From positions 62,001 to 126,000 of the forward strand of contig NZ_JACHJG010000004.1 in the NCBI RefSeq assembly GCF_014203545.1: a DNA stretch of 64,000 nucleotides, read 5' to 3'. The stretch comes from Streptomyces netropsis (GTDB taxonomy: Bacteria > Actinomycetota > Actinomycetes > Streptomycetales > Streptomycetaceae). Positions 10,449 to 18,321 of this stretch are shown here, in pieces. Under the pieces are notes generated by a model that worked only from the letters and a program-made list of their open reading frames with translations, had not been told where the DNA came from and ran no database searches. A program made the position numbers and the translations under genes. Every line of letters begins with the position of its first letter. Within the stretch, counting starts at the first letter, position 1.

Positions 10449-11564
10449 ATGACCGTCACGCTCGACACGGACTTCTTCCGCCGCTTCCTGGACCGCACCA
10501 CACGGGTCGTCGTGGCGCGGGCGGCGTATCTGACCGACCTCGACGCCGCCATCGGCGACGCCGACCACGGTGCCAACCTCAAGCGCGGCTTCACCTCGGC
10601 CGCCGAGGTCACGGCCGCCGAGGCGCCGGCCACGCCCGGGGCGCTGCTCACCGCCGTGGGCGTGCATCTGACCAACACCGTCGGCGGCGCGTCCGGGCCG
10701 TTGTTCGGCACGGTGCTGCGGCGCATGGGCAAGCTGCTGGGGGACGGACCGGTGGTCGAGCCGGAGACGCTGGGGCGGGCGCTGGCCGCGGCCGTCGCGA
10801 GCGTACGACGGCTCGGTGACTCCGCCCCGGGCGACAAGACCATGGTCGACGCCCTGCAACCGGCCGCCGACGCCTACGCCGAGGCCCTGGCGGGCGGCGG
10901 TGACGTGGTGGCCGCCCTGGACGCGGCGGCGCGGGCCGCCCGGGAGGGGGCGGCGGCGACCGTGCCGATGCGGGCCCGGCGGGGGCGCGCCAGCTATCTG
11001 GGCGAGCGCAGCGTCGGGCACCAGGACCCGGGCGCCACGTCCTCCGCGATGCTGATCACCGCGCTGTACGAGGCGACGGACCCCGCTTTGTGCGAGGTGG
11101 CGCCGGAGGGGGAGACCGGAGAGGACACCGCACCGGAGGCGGAGCCGCAGCCGGCGGGCCGTGTCGGCGTGGTGCTGGTCTCGCACAGCCGCGAGGTGGC
11201 CGCCGCCACGGCGGCGCTCGCCGAGGCCCTGGTGGGTACGGGCGACCCGGCGCCGGTCGCGGCCGCCGGCGGGCTGCCCGACGGGGGCGTGGGCACCAGT
11301 GCGGAGCTGGTCCGCCGGGCGGTGAAGGACGTGGACCGGGGCAGTGGGGTGGTGGTGCTGTGCGACATGGGCAGCGCGGTCCTCACCGTCAAGGCACTCC
11401 TCGGCGACCGGGAGGGCGGCTTCCCCGCCGGGGCCGATGTGCGGATCGCGGACGCGCCCTTCGTCGAGGGCGCGGTGACCGCCCTGGTGACGGCGTCGGC
11501 GGGCGGCGACATGGCCGCGGTCCTCGCGGCGACGGACGACGCCCGCACGTACCGCAAGCTCTGA
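10449..11564 (+). CDS. DhaL-DhaM fusion (PTS-dependent dihydroxyacetone kinase subunits)
   Basis: A 371-residue fusion of two PTS-dependent dihydroxyacetone kinase parts. Residues 1-210 are the nucleotide-binding DhaL subunit: the magnesium-coordinating Asp cluster is in AAIGDADHGANLKRG, with NTVGGASGPLFG, GDKTMVDAL and SVGHQDPGATSSAM following. After a Pro/Glu linker, residues 235-371 are a DhaM EIIA-mannose-type domain starting VGVVLVSHS, whose His would carry phosphate from HPr, and containing VVLCDMGSAV. The dihydroxyacetone-binding DhaK subunit is normally encoded immediately upstream, but the upstream gene here is unrelated and on the other strand. Either dhaK is elsewhere or this protein phosphorylates through another partner. 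Confidence 0.9.
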   Translation: MTVTLDTDFFRRFLDRTTRVVVARAAYLTDLDAAIGDADHGANLKRGFTSAAEVTAAEAPATPGALLTAVGVHLTNTVGGASGPLFGTVLRRMGKLLGDGPVVEPETLGRALAAAVASVRRLGDSAPGDKTMVDALQPAADAYAEALAGGGDVVAALDAAARAAREGAAATVPMRARRGRASYLGERSVGHQDPGATSSAMLITALYEATDPALCEVAPEGETGEDTAPEAEPQPAGRVGVVLVSHSREVAAATAALAEALVGTGDPAPVAAAGGLPDGGVGTSAELVRRAVKDVDRGSGVVVLCDMGSAVLTVKALLGDREGGFPAGADVRIADAPFVEGAVTALVTASAGGDMAAVLAATDDARTYRKL

Positions 11565-11573
11565 CCCCGGGGC

Positions 11574-12308
11574 TCACCGCCTGAAGAGTTCGAACGACAC
11601 CCCCGGGCGTCCCCCGAACCGCTCGGCGACGGCCGCCATGTTGCCCTCGAGGAAATTGCGGCAGTAGGCCTCCGGATCCTCCTTGGTCAGCGCCTCGATG
11701 TACGTGCGGTGGGCGAGCAACGACTTCACGGCCCGGTCGAGGCCGTCGCTCGCGTCGACGGCGTGGGTGGCGTGCGGGGAGCCGGCGACCGCGACGTAGC
11801 GCACGCCGTCCCAGGGCAGCAGGCCGTCCTCGACGAGTTCGGGGAAGATCCAGCGGTTGCCGGCGTCGGCGACGGCGTCGAGGGCGGCCCGGCCGACGGC
11901 CCGGTGGTCGGGGGTGTTCCAGAAGGCGCCGCCGGCCCAGGTGTCGTGGTGGTTCAGGGTGAGGACGAGTTCGGGGCGGTGGCGGCGGATGGCTGCGGCG
12001 AAGTCGCGGCGCAGCCCGGTCCCGTATTCGATGACGCCGTCGCGGTGGCCGAGGAACTCCACCGTCGTCACGCCGACGGCCGCGGCGCTGGCCCACTGCT
12101 CGCGCTCGCGCAGCGGCCCGGCCTCGGCGGGCGGCATGGTGTCGATGCCCGCCTCGCCGACGCTGGCCAGCAGATAGACGCAAGCGCGGCCGCCGTCGAT
12201 CCAGGTGGCGACGGCGGCGGAGGCCCCGTATTCGAGGTCGTCGGGGTGGGCGACGATGGCGAGGGCGCGGCGCCAGTCGGTGGGCATCTCGGCGAATTGG
12301 TTCGTCAT
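11574..12308 (-). CDS. PIG-L / LmbE-family zinc deacetylase
   Basis: A 244-residue zinc-dependent N-acetyl hydrolase of the PIG-L family (relatives: MshB, GlcNAc-PI deacetylase, LmbE). The family motif AHPDD (residues 20-24) supplies the catalytic Asp and zinc ligands; a further zinc His is expected in [13 protein letters not shown]. No signal peptide, so it is cytoplasmic. The ATG at 12308 ([12 protein letters not shown]) directly precedes the conserved [10 protein letters not shown] start. It converges on the DhaL-DhaM gene with 9 bp between stops and is divergent from the metal-transport operon. Substrate unknown; it is not obviously the mycothiol MshB. Confidence 0.87.
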   Translation of the reverse strand: MTNQFAEMPTDWRRALAIVAHPDDLEYGASAAVATWIDGGRACVYLLASVGEAGIDTMPPAEAGPLREREQWASAAAVGVTTVEFLGHRDGVIEYGTGLRRDFAAAIRRHRPELVLTLNHHDTWAGGAFWNTPDHRAVGRAALDAVADAGNRWIFPELVEDGLLPWDGVRYVAVAGSPHATHAVDASDGLDRAVKSLLAHRTYIEALTKEDPEAYCRNFLEGNMAAVAERFGGRPGVSFELFRR

Positions 12309-12543
12309 CCCGGTCTCCTGAAGTCGGCGTGCTGCGGCGGCTCCCGGGACCGCGTCGCGCGCCGCGGTCCGCGGTGGTTTCCCGCGCAGCGTATGACGGG
12401 CGCGCGGCGCGCGACGGGCTTCTTCGCGACACGCGGGAACCGGGCGGGCATGTGGGCCGACTACCTGAACCGGGCCCGCACCGGCGTGGCCCCGCGCGAG
12501 CGTTCGCGTGTATGTCTGTACGTCGAGTTCCTGGAGTTTCCTG

Positions 12544-13605
12544 ATGCGCCCTCGTGCGTGGTGCGGTGTGCTGGCCGTGGTGGCCCTGTCGGCGACAGCT
12601 TGCGGTGGCGGTGAGTCGAAGAAGTCCGACGACGCGGGTGCCGCGGGTGCCGCCAAGGCCGGCTTCCCCGTGAGCGTCTCCGACTGCGCCGGGGCGAAGA
12701 CGACCTTCGACGCGGCCCCCAAGCGGATCGTCACCAGCAACGCCGCCGCCCTGGAGCTCCTGATGTGGCTGGGCGCGGGCGACAAGGTGGCCGGGACGGG
12801 CTTCCCGCCCGGCAAGGGCACGGTGCCGCAGCAGTTCGCCGACCAGGCGGCGAAGGTGCCGGTACTGGGCAAGAAGGTGATCCCGAAGGAGAAGCTGCTG
12901 GGGTCGGGCGCCGATCTGTACGTCGACTCCTTCTCCTCGATGAAGAACATGGGTGGGATGGGCATGGCCCCGACCGCCGAGGAGTTCAAGGCCGCCGGGA
13001 TCAGCCACGTCTATCTGAAGTCGACGGCGTGCGCGTCGATGAGCAAGGCCGCGCGGACGGACCTGTCGGGGGTGGAGGCCGACATCGAGGAGCTGGGCAA
13101 GGTGACCGGCACCTCGGCGCGCGCCACCGAGCTGGTCGCCGGCATGCGGAAGAAGACGGACGCGGTGCGTGACGCGCTGAAGGACGTGCCCGACGCGAAG
13201 CGGCCGTCGTACTTCTTCTTCGACTACGACGCCGGCACCAAGCAGCCGATGGCGGTGTGCAACCGGCAGGTCGCCAACGCGGTGATCACCCAGGCCGGGG
13301 CGCGGAACGTCTTCGCGGACTGCGCCGGTGACTTCAAGCCGGTGGACTGGGAGAGCGTCGTCGCCAAGAACCCCGACTGGATCCAGCTCGGCGTCCGCAA
13401 CCGCGGCAGCGAGGAGGCGAACCGCAAGGCCTTCGACGAGGCCGCGGACTTCCTGCGCACCTTCCCGGCGACCAAGGACCTGAAGGCCGTAAAGGAGGGG
13501 CACTTCCTGCGCATCGGTTCCGAGCGGACCACGATCGCCGGGGTGCGCAGCGCGGACACCGTGCGGGAGATCGCGCACACGGTCCACCCGGACCGGGTGA
13601 AGTAG
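12544..13605 (+). CDS. Siderophore/cobalamin-type ABC transporter substrate-binding lipoprotein
   Basis: Lipid-anchored extracellular binding protein of the helical-backbone (FepB/BtuF) class, 353 residues. The lipoprotein signal ends in the lipobox SATAC (Cys about residue 20). The [26 protein letters not shown] stretch is the usual N-lobe start. A loop around residues 135-145 is unusually Met-rich ([14 protein letters not shown]), and the next strand has a Cys/Met motif (TACASMS). The ATG at 12544 begins [10 protein letters not shown]. The permease gene starts at the base after its stop. I see no DmdR/IdeR-type iron box or cobalamin-riboswitch core in 12309-12543, so the cargo could be a metal complex other than ferric siderophore. 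Confidence 0.88.
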   Translation: MRPRAWCGVLAVVALSATACGGGESKKSDDAGAAGAAKAGFPVSVSDCAGAKTTFDAAPKRIVTSNAAALELLMWLGAGDKVAGTGFPPGKGTVPQQFADQAAKVPVLGKKVIPKEKLLGSGADLYVDSFSSMKNMGGMGMAPTAEEFKAAGISHVYLKSTACASMSKAARTDLSGVEADIEELGKVTGTSARATELVAGMRKKTDAVRDALKDVPDAKRPSYFFFDYDAGTKQPMAVCNRQVANAVITQAGARNVFADCAGDFKPVDWESVVAKNPDWIQLGVRNRGSEEANRKAFDEAADFLRTFPATKDLKAVKEGHFLRIGSERTTIAGVRSADTVREIAHTVHPDRVK

Positions 13606-14688
13606 ATGACGGCGACCGCCGCGGTCGGACAGGAGTCGGAGGGGCCCGTACGGGAGCGGGAGCACGGCGCGGCGGCGGCCCGGTGGGCCTGCGCGGTGCT
13701 GGCCCCCGCCCTGCTGCTCGCCCTGACCGCGTCCGTGTGCCTGGGCTCGTCGCAGGTGCCGCTCGGCGAGGTGTGGTCCGCGGTGGCCCGTGGGGTGAGC
13801 GGCGGGGACCCGGTGCCGGGCACCCAGGACCTGATCGTGTGGCAGCTGCGGGTGCCGCGCGCCCTGCTGGCCGCGGTGGTGGGCGCGGGCCTGGGCCTGG
13901 TCGGCACGGCCGTCCAGGCCCTCGTCCGCAATCCGCTCGCGGACCCGTATCTGCTGGGCATCTCCAGCGGGGCCTCGCTGGGCGCGGTCGCGGCGATCGT
14001 GCTGGGGGCCGGCGCGGGCGGGCTGCTCGGGCTGGGGCTGTCCTCGGCGGCGTTCGCCGGGGCGCTCGCGTCGTTCGCACTGGTGTGGGCGATGGCCCGG
14101 CGCGGGGGCGGGTTCTCGCCGCTGCGGCTGGTGCTGGCCGGGGTGGGGATCGGGCAGTTCCTGTCCGGCTTCACCCACTATCTGGTGTTGCAGGCCGGGG
14201 ACGATCAGCAGACGCACGGTGTGCTGTTCTGGCTGATGGGCTCCCTGGGCGGCGCGCAGTGGAGCGGGCTCGCGCTGCCCGCGGCGGCGGTGCTGCTCGG
14301 TCTGGCGGCGCTGCTGGCGCGGGCCCGGGCGCTCAACGCGCTGCTGATGGGTGACGAGACCGCCGCCAGCCTGGGGGTGGAGGTGACCCGGCTGCGGCGT
14401 GAGCTGTTCGTGGTCACGAGCGTGCTCACGGGTGTGCTGGTGTCGGTGTCCGGGGCGATCGGCTTCGTCGGGTTGATGGTGCCGCACGCGTGCCGGATGG
14501 TGGTGGGCGGCGACCACCGCCGGCTGCTGCCGGTGGCCGCGCTGTTCGGTGCCGTACTCCTGGTCGTCGTCGACCTGGTGGCCCGTACCGCCCTGCCCGA
14601 CCAGGAGCTGCCGGTGGGTGTGGTCACCGCGCTGATCGGGGCGCCCACCCTGCTGTATCTGCTGGACCAGCGCCTCGAGAAGGCATGA
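13606..14688 (+). CDS. FecCD/BtuC-type ABC transporter permease
   Basis: Polytopic membrane subunit of 360 residues, the usual size for a single FecCD-family permease with about ten helices. Family landmarks are WQLRVPRALLAAVVGAGLGLVGTAVQALVRNPLADPYLLGISSGASLGA and, near the C-terminus, AIGFVGLMVPHACRMVVGGDHRRLLP, which contacts the ATPase. The ATG follows the binding-protein stop with no spacing, and the stop overlaps a possible ATG of the ATPase gene, so the three are one operon. Confidence 0.95.
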   Translation: MTATAAVGQESEGPVREREHGAAAARWACAVLAPALLLALTASVCLGSSQVPLGEVWSAVARGVSGGDPVPGTQDLIVWQLRVPRALLAAVVGAGLGLVGTAVQALVRNPLADPYLLGISSGASLGAVAAIVLGAGAGGLLGLGLSSAAFAGALASFALVWAMARRGGGFSPLRLVLAGVGIGQFLSGFTHYLVLQAGDDQQTHGVLFWLMGSLGGAQWSGLALPAAAVLLGLAALLARARALNALLMGDETAASLGVEVTRLRRELFVVTSVLTGVLVSVSGAIGFVGLMVPHACRMVVGGDHRRLLPVAALFGAVLLVVVDLVARTALPDQELPVGVVTALIGAPTLLYLLDQRLEKA

Positions 14689-14702
14689 GGGGACGGGAAA
14701 CC

Positions 14703-15482
14703 ATGAGGATCGCCATCGAGGATCTGGACGTGGCCCTGTCCGGGCGGACCGTGGTCTCCGGGGTGGGGCTCGTCGCCGAGGACGGTGAGATCGCGGGGCT
14801 CGTCGGGCCGAACGGCAGCGGCAAGTCGACCGTGCTGCGCACCGTCTACCGGCATCTTCGGCCGCACGCCGGGCGGGTGCTGCTGGGCGGGGCCGACATC
14901 CGGTCGCTGACGGCCGTGCAGTCGGCCCGGCAGGTGGCGGCGCTGCCGCAGGAGCGGGGCAGCGACTTCGAGCTGTCGGTCCGGGAGATCGTCGCGATGG
15001 GCCGCACGCCCTACAAGCGGGCGTTCGCGGGCGAGGACCGCACCGACACCGAGAGGGTGACGGCGGCGCTGGCGCAGGTCGGCATGGCCGGGGCCGGGCG
15101 GCGGCGGTTCTCCGCGCTGTCCGGCGGCGAGCGCCAGCGGGTGCTGCTGGCGCGGGCGCTCGCGCAGGACCCGAAGGTGCTGGTCCTGGACGAGCCGACG
15201 AACCATCTGGACGTGCGCCACCAGGTGGAGCTGCTGACCCTGTTGCGCGCCCAGCGCCGTACGACGCTGCTGGCGCTGCACGATCTGAACGCGGCGGCGT
15301 CGGTGTGCGACCGGCTGCACGTCCTGCACGACGGGTCCGTGGTGGCCTCGGGCACGCCGCGCGAGGTGCTGACGCCGGAGCTGCTGGCGGAGGTGTTCGG
15401 CGTCCGGGCGGCCGTGGTGGAGCACCCGCTGACCGGCGACCCGCTGATCGCCTTCGATCACCGGGCGCCTGCCGGCGTGTGA
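14703..15482 (+). CDS. FepC/BtuD-type ABC transporter ATP-binding protein
   Basis: ATPase subunit of the same importer, 259 residues. Walker A GPNGSGKSTV (about residues 37-46), Q-loop in VAALPQERGSDF, signature LSGGERQRVLLARALAQ, Walker B VLVLDEPTNHLD and switch His in LALHDLNAA are all intact. The ATG at 14703 was chosen because MRIAIEDLDV aligns with the family start; an ATG at 14685 overlapping the permease stop would add six residues and is a reasonable alternative. Confidence 0.95.
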   Translation: MRIAIEDLDVALSGRTVVSGVGLVAEDGEIAGLVGPNGSGKSTVLRTVYRHLRPHAGRVLLGGADIRSLTAVQSARQVAALPQERGSDFELSVREIVAMGRTPYKRAFAGEDRTDTERVTAALAQVGMAGAGRRRFSALSGGERQRVLLARALAQDPKVLVLDEPTNHLDVRHQVELLTLLRAQRRTTLLALHDLNAAASVCDRLHVLHDGSVVASGTPREVLTPELLAEVFGVRAAVVEHPLTGDPLIAFDHRAPAGV

Positions 15483-15544
15483 ACACCTGGGGACCGGTGG
15501 TCTGCCGCCCTGCCGCCTGCGGCGGCGAGCGCCCTGCGGGCGCG

Positions 15545-15602
15545 AATCGCCGGACGGGCTTGATGTGGCTGAGCTCAGCCACATCAAGCCCGTCCGGCGA
15601 TT
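15545..15602. terminator. Perfect 58-bp palindrome, bidirectional terminator
   Basis: Two 29-bp arms, perfectly complementary with no loop, start AATCGCCGGACGGGCTTGAT and end with its complement. The element lies between the convergent 3' ends of the ABC ATPase and isocyanide synthase genes, where a terminator is expected. From memory, closely similar hairpins recur between genes in many Streptomyces chromosomes, so it may belong to a dispersed family. Confidence 0.85.
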
Positions 15603-15638
15603 GAGGACCGGGGTCCGGGGCGGAGCCCCGGAACGTCC

Positions 15639-16577
15639 TCAGGCGACCGCTGCATAATGGCTGGGCCGCCCGTCGCGCAGAACGAGGCGGCCCAGCCTTT
15701 CGGCATCCGCGCGGTGCAGCAGCCGCGCCGTTCCCCCGGTCTCCCGCAGCACGGTGGTGTGCCACGGCGTGGCCCACGCGTCGGCGGCGTCGAGCAGCCG
15801 GATCCCGAACTTCGCGGCGCCCGGCCGCTGCGGGTGGATGGACAGCCGGACGGAGCTGGGGTGGCAGTCCGCGATGAGGTCGCCCCAGGCGCGGCTGCGG
15901 GCGATGACGCCGTACGCGCGGGCCCGGCACTCGCGTTGCAGCGCGGAACGGGTGCCGGTGAAGCCCGCGGTGTCCTCGACGAGGAAGCGGGTGATGCCGC
16001 GGTAGAGCCGGGCGGTCTCCTCGTCGGTACGGGTCTGGGCGCGCAGCGTCTCCAGATCGGGCGCGTAGGCGTCGGTGACGAGGGCGCGCTTGGTGTCGTA
16101 GTCCAGCTCCCCGTGCACATGGCGCAGGTCGAAGGTGTCGAGGTGGCTCAGCCGCTCCCGGCGGATGAGGGCGCGCAGCTCGTCCCCGTAGGCGTCGATG
16201 TGTGCGTCGGGGACGTTGATGAGGTCGCCGAAGATGTGGCCGTCGGAGCAGATGAGCATGCGGGCGCCCGGCTCGTATATCTCGCCGATCCGGGCGCACA
16301 GCCGGTCCAGGAAGCCGAGCGAGAGCCGTTCGCCCTCGTCGGGGAGGTGGCCGAGGACCTTGGCGGGGTTCGGGGACTTGCAGGGGAAGCCGGGAAGGGT
16401 GAAGAGGACCGGCTCGTCCGCCTCGGTGAACCGGCGTATCTGGTCGAGCTGTTCGGGGTGGGCGGCCGGGTCCGGGGGGCCCGGCTCCGTCGTGCGGTGG
16501 TACGGCAGGAGGAGATCGAGGATGCGGGTCTCGACCGGGGTCCGGGTGAGGGTGCTGTTCGGCATGTGGCGCGTCAT
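15639..16577 (-). CDS. Isocyanide (isonitrile) synthase, PvcA/IsnA/Dit1 family
   Basis: A 312-residue member of the family that converts an amino acid amine (Tyr or Trp in PvcA and IsnA) to an isonitrile using a carbon from ribulose 5-phosphate. Family features are the N-terminal ILDLLLPYHR, the FTLPGFPCKSPNPAKVLGHLPDEGE block with its Lys cluster, the ICSDGHIFGDL motif (about residues 110-120) and IADCHPSSVRLSIHPQ. The ATG at 16577 overlaps the P450 stop (ATGA), so it is coupled to and downstream of the P450. An upstream in-frame start at 16595 is possible. No partner 2-oxoglutarate oxygenase (PvcB/IsnB) is present; the P450 fills that place. That recalls fungal xanthocillin and yeast Dit1/Dit2 pairs. 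The substrate amino acid cannot be told from the sequence. Confidence 0.88.
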   Translation of the reverse strand: MTRHMPNSTLTRTPVETRILDLLLPYHRTTEPGPPDPAAHPEQLDQIRRFTEADEPVLFTLPGFPCKSPNPAKVLGHLPDEGERLSLGFLDRLCARIGEIYEPGARMLICSDGHIFGDLINVPDAHIDAYGDELRALIRRERLSHLDTFDLRHVHGELDYDTKRALVTDAYAPDLETLRAQTRTDEETARLYRGITRFLVEDTAGFTGTRSALQRECRARAYGVIARSRAWGDLIADCHPSSVRLSIHPQRPGAAKFGIRLLDAADAWATPWHTTVLRETGGTARLLHRADAERLGRLVLRDGRPSHYAAVA

Positions 16578-17821
16578 CCCCGGGAGCGCGGGCACACGGG
16601 CCGGTCGAAGGCGACGGGCAGTTCTCCCACGCCCCGGCCGAGGACGGCGGGGATCCAGGCGAGGTCCTCGTCGGGGACGGCGAGGCGCAGGCCCGGCAGC
16701 CGGGCTGTCAGGGTGGCGAGGGCGACCTGGAGTTCGATGCGGGCGAGGGCCGCGCCGGGGCAGAAGTGGATGCCGTGGCCGAAGGCCAGGTGCGGGCCCT
16801 GGGCGCGGTCGAGGTCGAGGGTGTCGGGGTCGGGGAACCGCTCGGGATCGCGATTGGCGGCGCAGAGGGAGACGATCACGGAGTCGCCCGCGGGGACCCG
16901 GGTGCCGTGCAGATCGGCGTCCTCGGCCAGGAACCGCCAGGTGGTCAGCTCGAAGGCGCTGTCGAGGCGCAGCAGTTCCTCGACGGCGTTCGGCATCAGC
17001 TCCGGCTCGGCGCGCAGCCGCTCCAGCGCTTCGGGACGGCGGGTCAGGGCCACCAGGGCGGTGGTGATCTGGTTGGTGACCGGCTCCTGTCCGGCGACCA
17101 GCAGTTGGAAGACCATGGAGTCCAGCTCCTCACCCGTCAGCTCGCCCTCGTCGCGGGCGGCGACCAGCCGGCTGAGGAGGTCGTCCCCGGGCTCGGCGCG
17201 ATGGTGGGCGACGACCTCGGCGATGTAGCCCTGCAGGCCGCGCAGCAGCGCCTCGTACGCGGGGCGGCCGGGGTCCTGGGGCCCGACGGGTGCCACGACC
17301 TTGCCCCATTCGCGCCGGAAACGGGCGGCGAGGTGCGGGGGCAGCCCGATGACCTCGGCGAGGACCTGGAAGGGGAACCGGGCGGCGAAGCAGCGGACGA
17401 GGTCGACGGTGTCGGTGTCGGCGGGCATCGCGTCGACGAGCGCGTCCGCCATTTCCTGGAAGCGGGGGCGCAGTTCCTCGACGCGGCGCGGCGCGAAGGC
17501 GTCGGTCACGTAGCGGCGCATGGCGGTGTGCTTCGGCGGGTCCTGGTGCAGCAGGTGGACCTGGAGTTCGGAGTGCTGCGGCTCGGGCATGATCGAGGCG
17601 TGTTCGCGCCAGCGATCGTTGCCGAGGGCGTGGTTCTTGCCGAGCCGGGGGTCGGCGAGGGTCCGCTGCGCGGCGGCGTGGCCGGTGACGAGCCAGGCGG
17701 TGACCCCGCTCGGGAAGAGCACCCGGTGGATGGGCCCGGCGGCCCGCATCCGCTCGTAGAGCGGGTAGGGATCACGCTTGTACGCGGGTCCGTAGAGGGG
17801 GAACGGGTCGGGCAGCGGCAC
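16574..17821 (-). CDS. Cytochrome P450 paired with the isocyanide synthase
   Basis: Bacterial class I P450, 415 residues. The heme loop FGHGIHFCPGAALAR (Cys about residue 355) and the ExxR pair in EELLRLD plus FxPxRF-like NRDPERFPDPD are intact. The I-helix motif reads AGQEPVTNQ: the acid residue is present but the usual Thr/Ser after it is Pro, so proton delivery during oxygen activation may be atypical. The GTG at 17821 has GAGGAG 8 nt upstream. It is the first gene of a two-gene operon with the isocyanide synthase and divergent from the copper operon across about 240 bp. It probably oxidises the isonitrile product or its dimer, by analogy with Dit2 and fungal XanG; that is inference. Confidence 0.92.
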   Translation of the reverse strand: MPLPDPFPLYGPAYKRDPYPLYERMRAAGPIHRVLFPSGVTAWLVTGHAAAQRTLADPRLGKNHALGNDRWREHASIMPEPQHSELQVHLLHQDPPKHTAMRRYVTDAFAPRRVEELRPRFQEMADALVDAMPADTDTVDLVRCFAARFPFQVLAEVIGLPPHLAARFRREWGKVVAPVGPQDPGRPAYEALLRGLQGYIAEVVAHHRAEPGDDLLSRLVAARDEGELTGEELDSMVFQLLVAGQEPVTNQITTALVALTRRPEALERLRAEPELMPNAVEELLRLDSAFELTTWRFLAEDADLHGTRVPAGDSVIVSLCAANRDPERFPDPDTLDLDRAQGPHLAFGHGIHFCPGAALARIELQVALATLTARLPGLRLAVPDEDLAWIPAVLGRGVGELPVAFDRPVCPRSRG

Positions 17822-18060
17822 GGGGAGTCTCCTCGCGAAGTCGTGGACCCCTGAGAAGTCGTACGGCGGAGGGGGTGAGTTCCCGCGTCTTCGCACCGGT
17901 GCGGGAACAGGTTCCCCGTCGGGTGGGAGAAGGGCGCGCGATCCTTGGGTAGTCGGTTGCCGGGGGCCGCTGGTTCCCGGGTGCGAAAGGGATAATCCTC
18001 ACGCGCCGGGGGCGGCCCGCGCGGGGTCGAACGCGGCGCGCGACGTGTCACGATGCCGCG

Positions 18061-18321
18061 ATGACAGCACGTCACCTCCTCAGTCCGTACGGAACCCTGA
18101 TCGGCTTCGTCCTGCTGCTGGCCGCCCTCTTCGGTGTCGCGTACGCGACCGGGGCGGCCGCCGGGCCCGTGGCCCCCGGCATGCACCGAACCGGCGGCGA
18201 TCCGGGCGGCTCCGGCGATTCCGGTGGCTCCGGAGGTGGTTCGGGCGGCGGCTCGGGCCACTCCGGCGGCATGGGCGGCATGCACGACATGGGCGCTCCG
18301 GCCGTGCGGGTGACCCGATGA
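18061..18321 (+). CDS. Small membrane protein with Gly/Ser-rich and Met/His tail
   Basis: An 86-residue protein: one N-terminal transmembrane helix (GTLIGFVLLLAALFGVAYATG), then a Gly/Ser-rich linker, then a Met/His cluster (GHSGGMGGMHDMG) suited to binding copper(I) or silver outside the membrane. Its stop overlaps the start of the copper ATPase gene (ATGA), so it is translationally coupled and likely helps copper handling. Function is inferred from position and composition; I know of no named family. Confidence 0.72.
   Translation: MTARHLLSPYGTLIGFVLLLAALFGVAYATGAAAGPVAPGMHRTGGDPGGSGDSGGSGGGSGGGSGHSGGMGGMHDMGAPAVRVTR

Noticed and set aside
12309..12543. Iron box or cobalamin riboswitch before the ABC importer
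   Set aside because: No TTAGGTTAGG-type dyad and no conserved riboswitch core could be found in this interval.
15657..17228. Long + strand open frame opposite the isocyanide synthase and P450
   Set aside because: Low-complexity product without motifs; the minus strand encodes two recognisable enzymes with a coupled ATGA junction.
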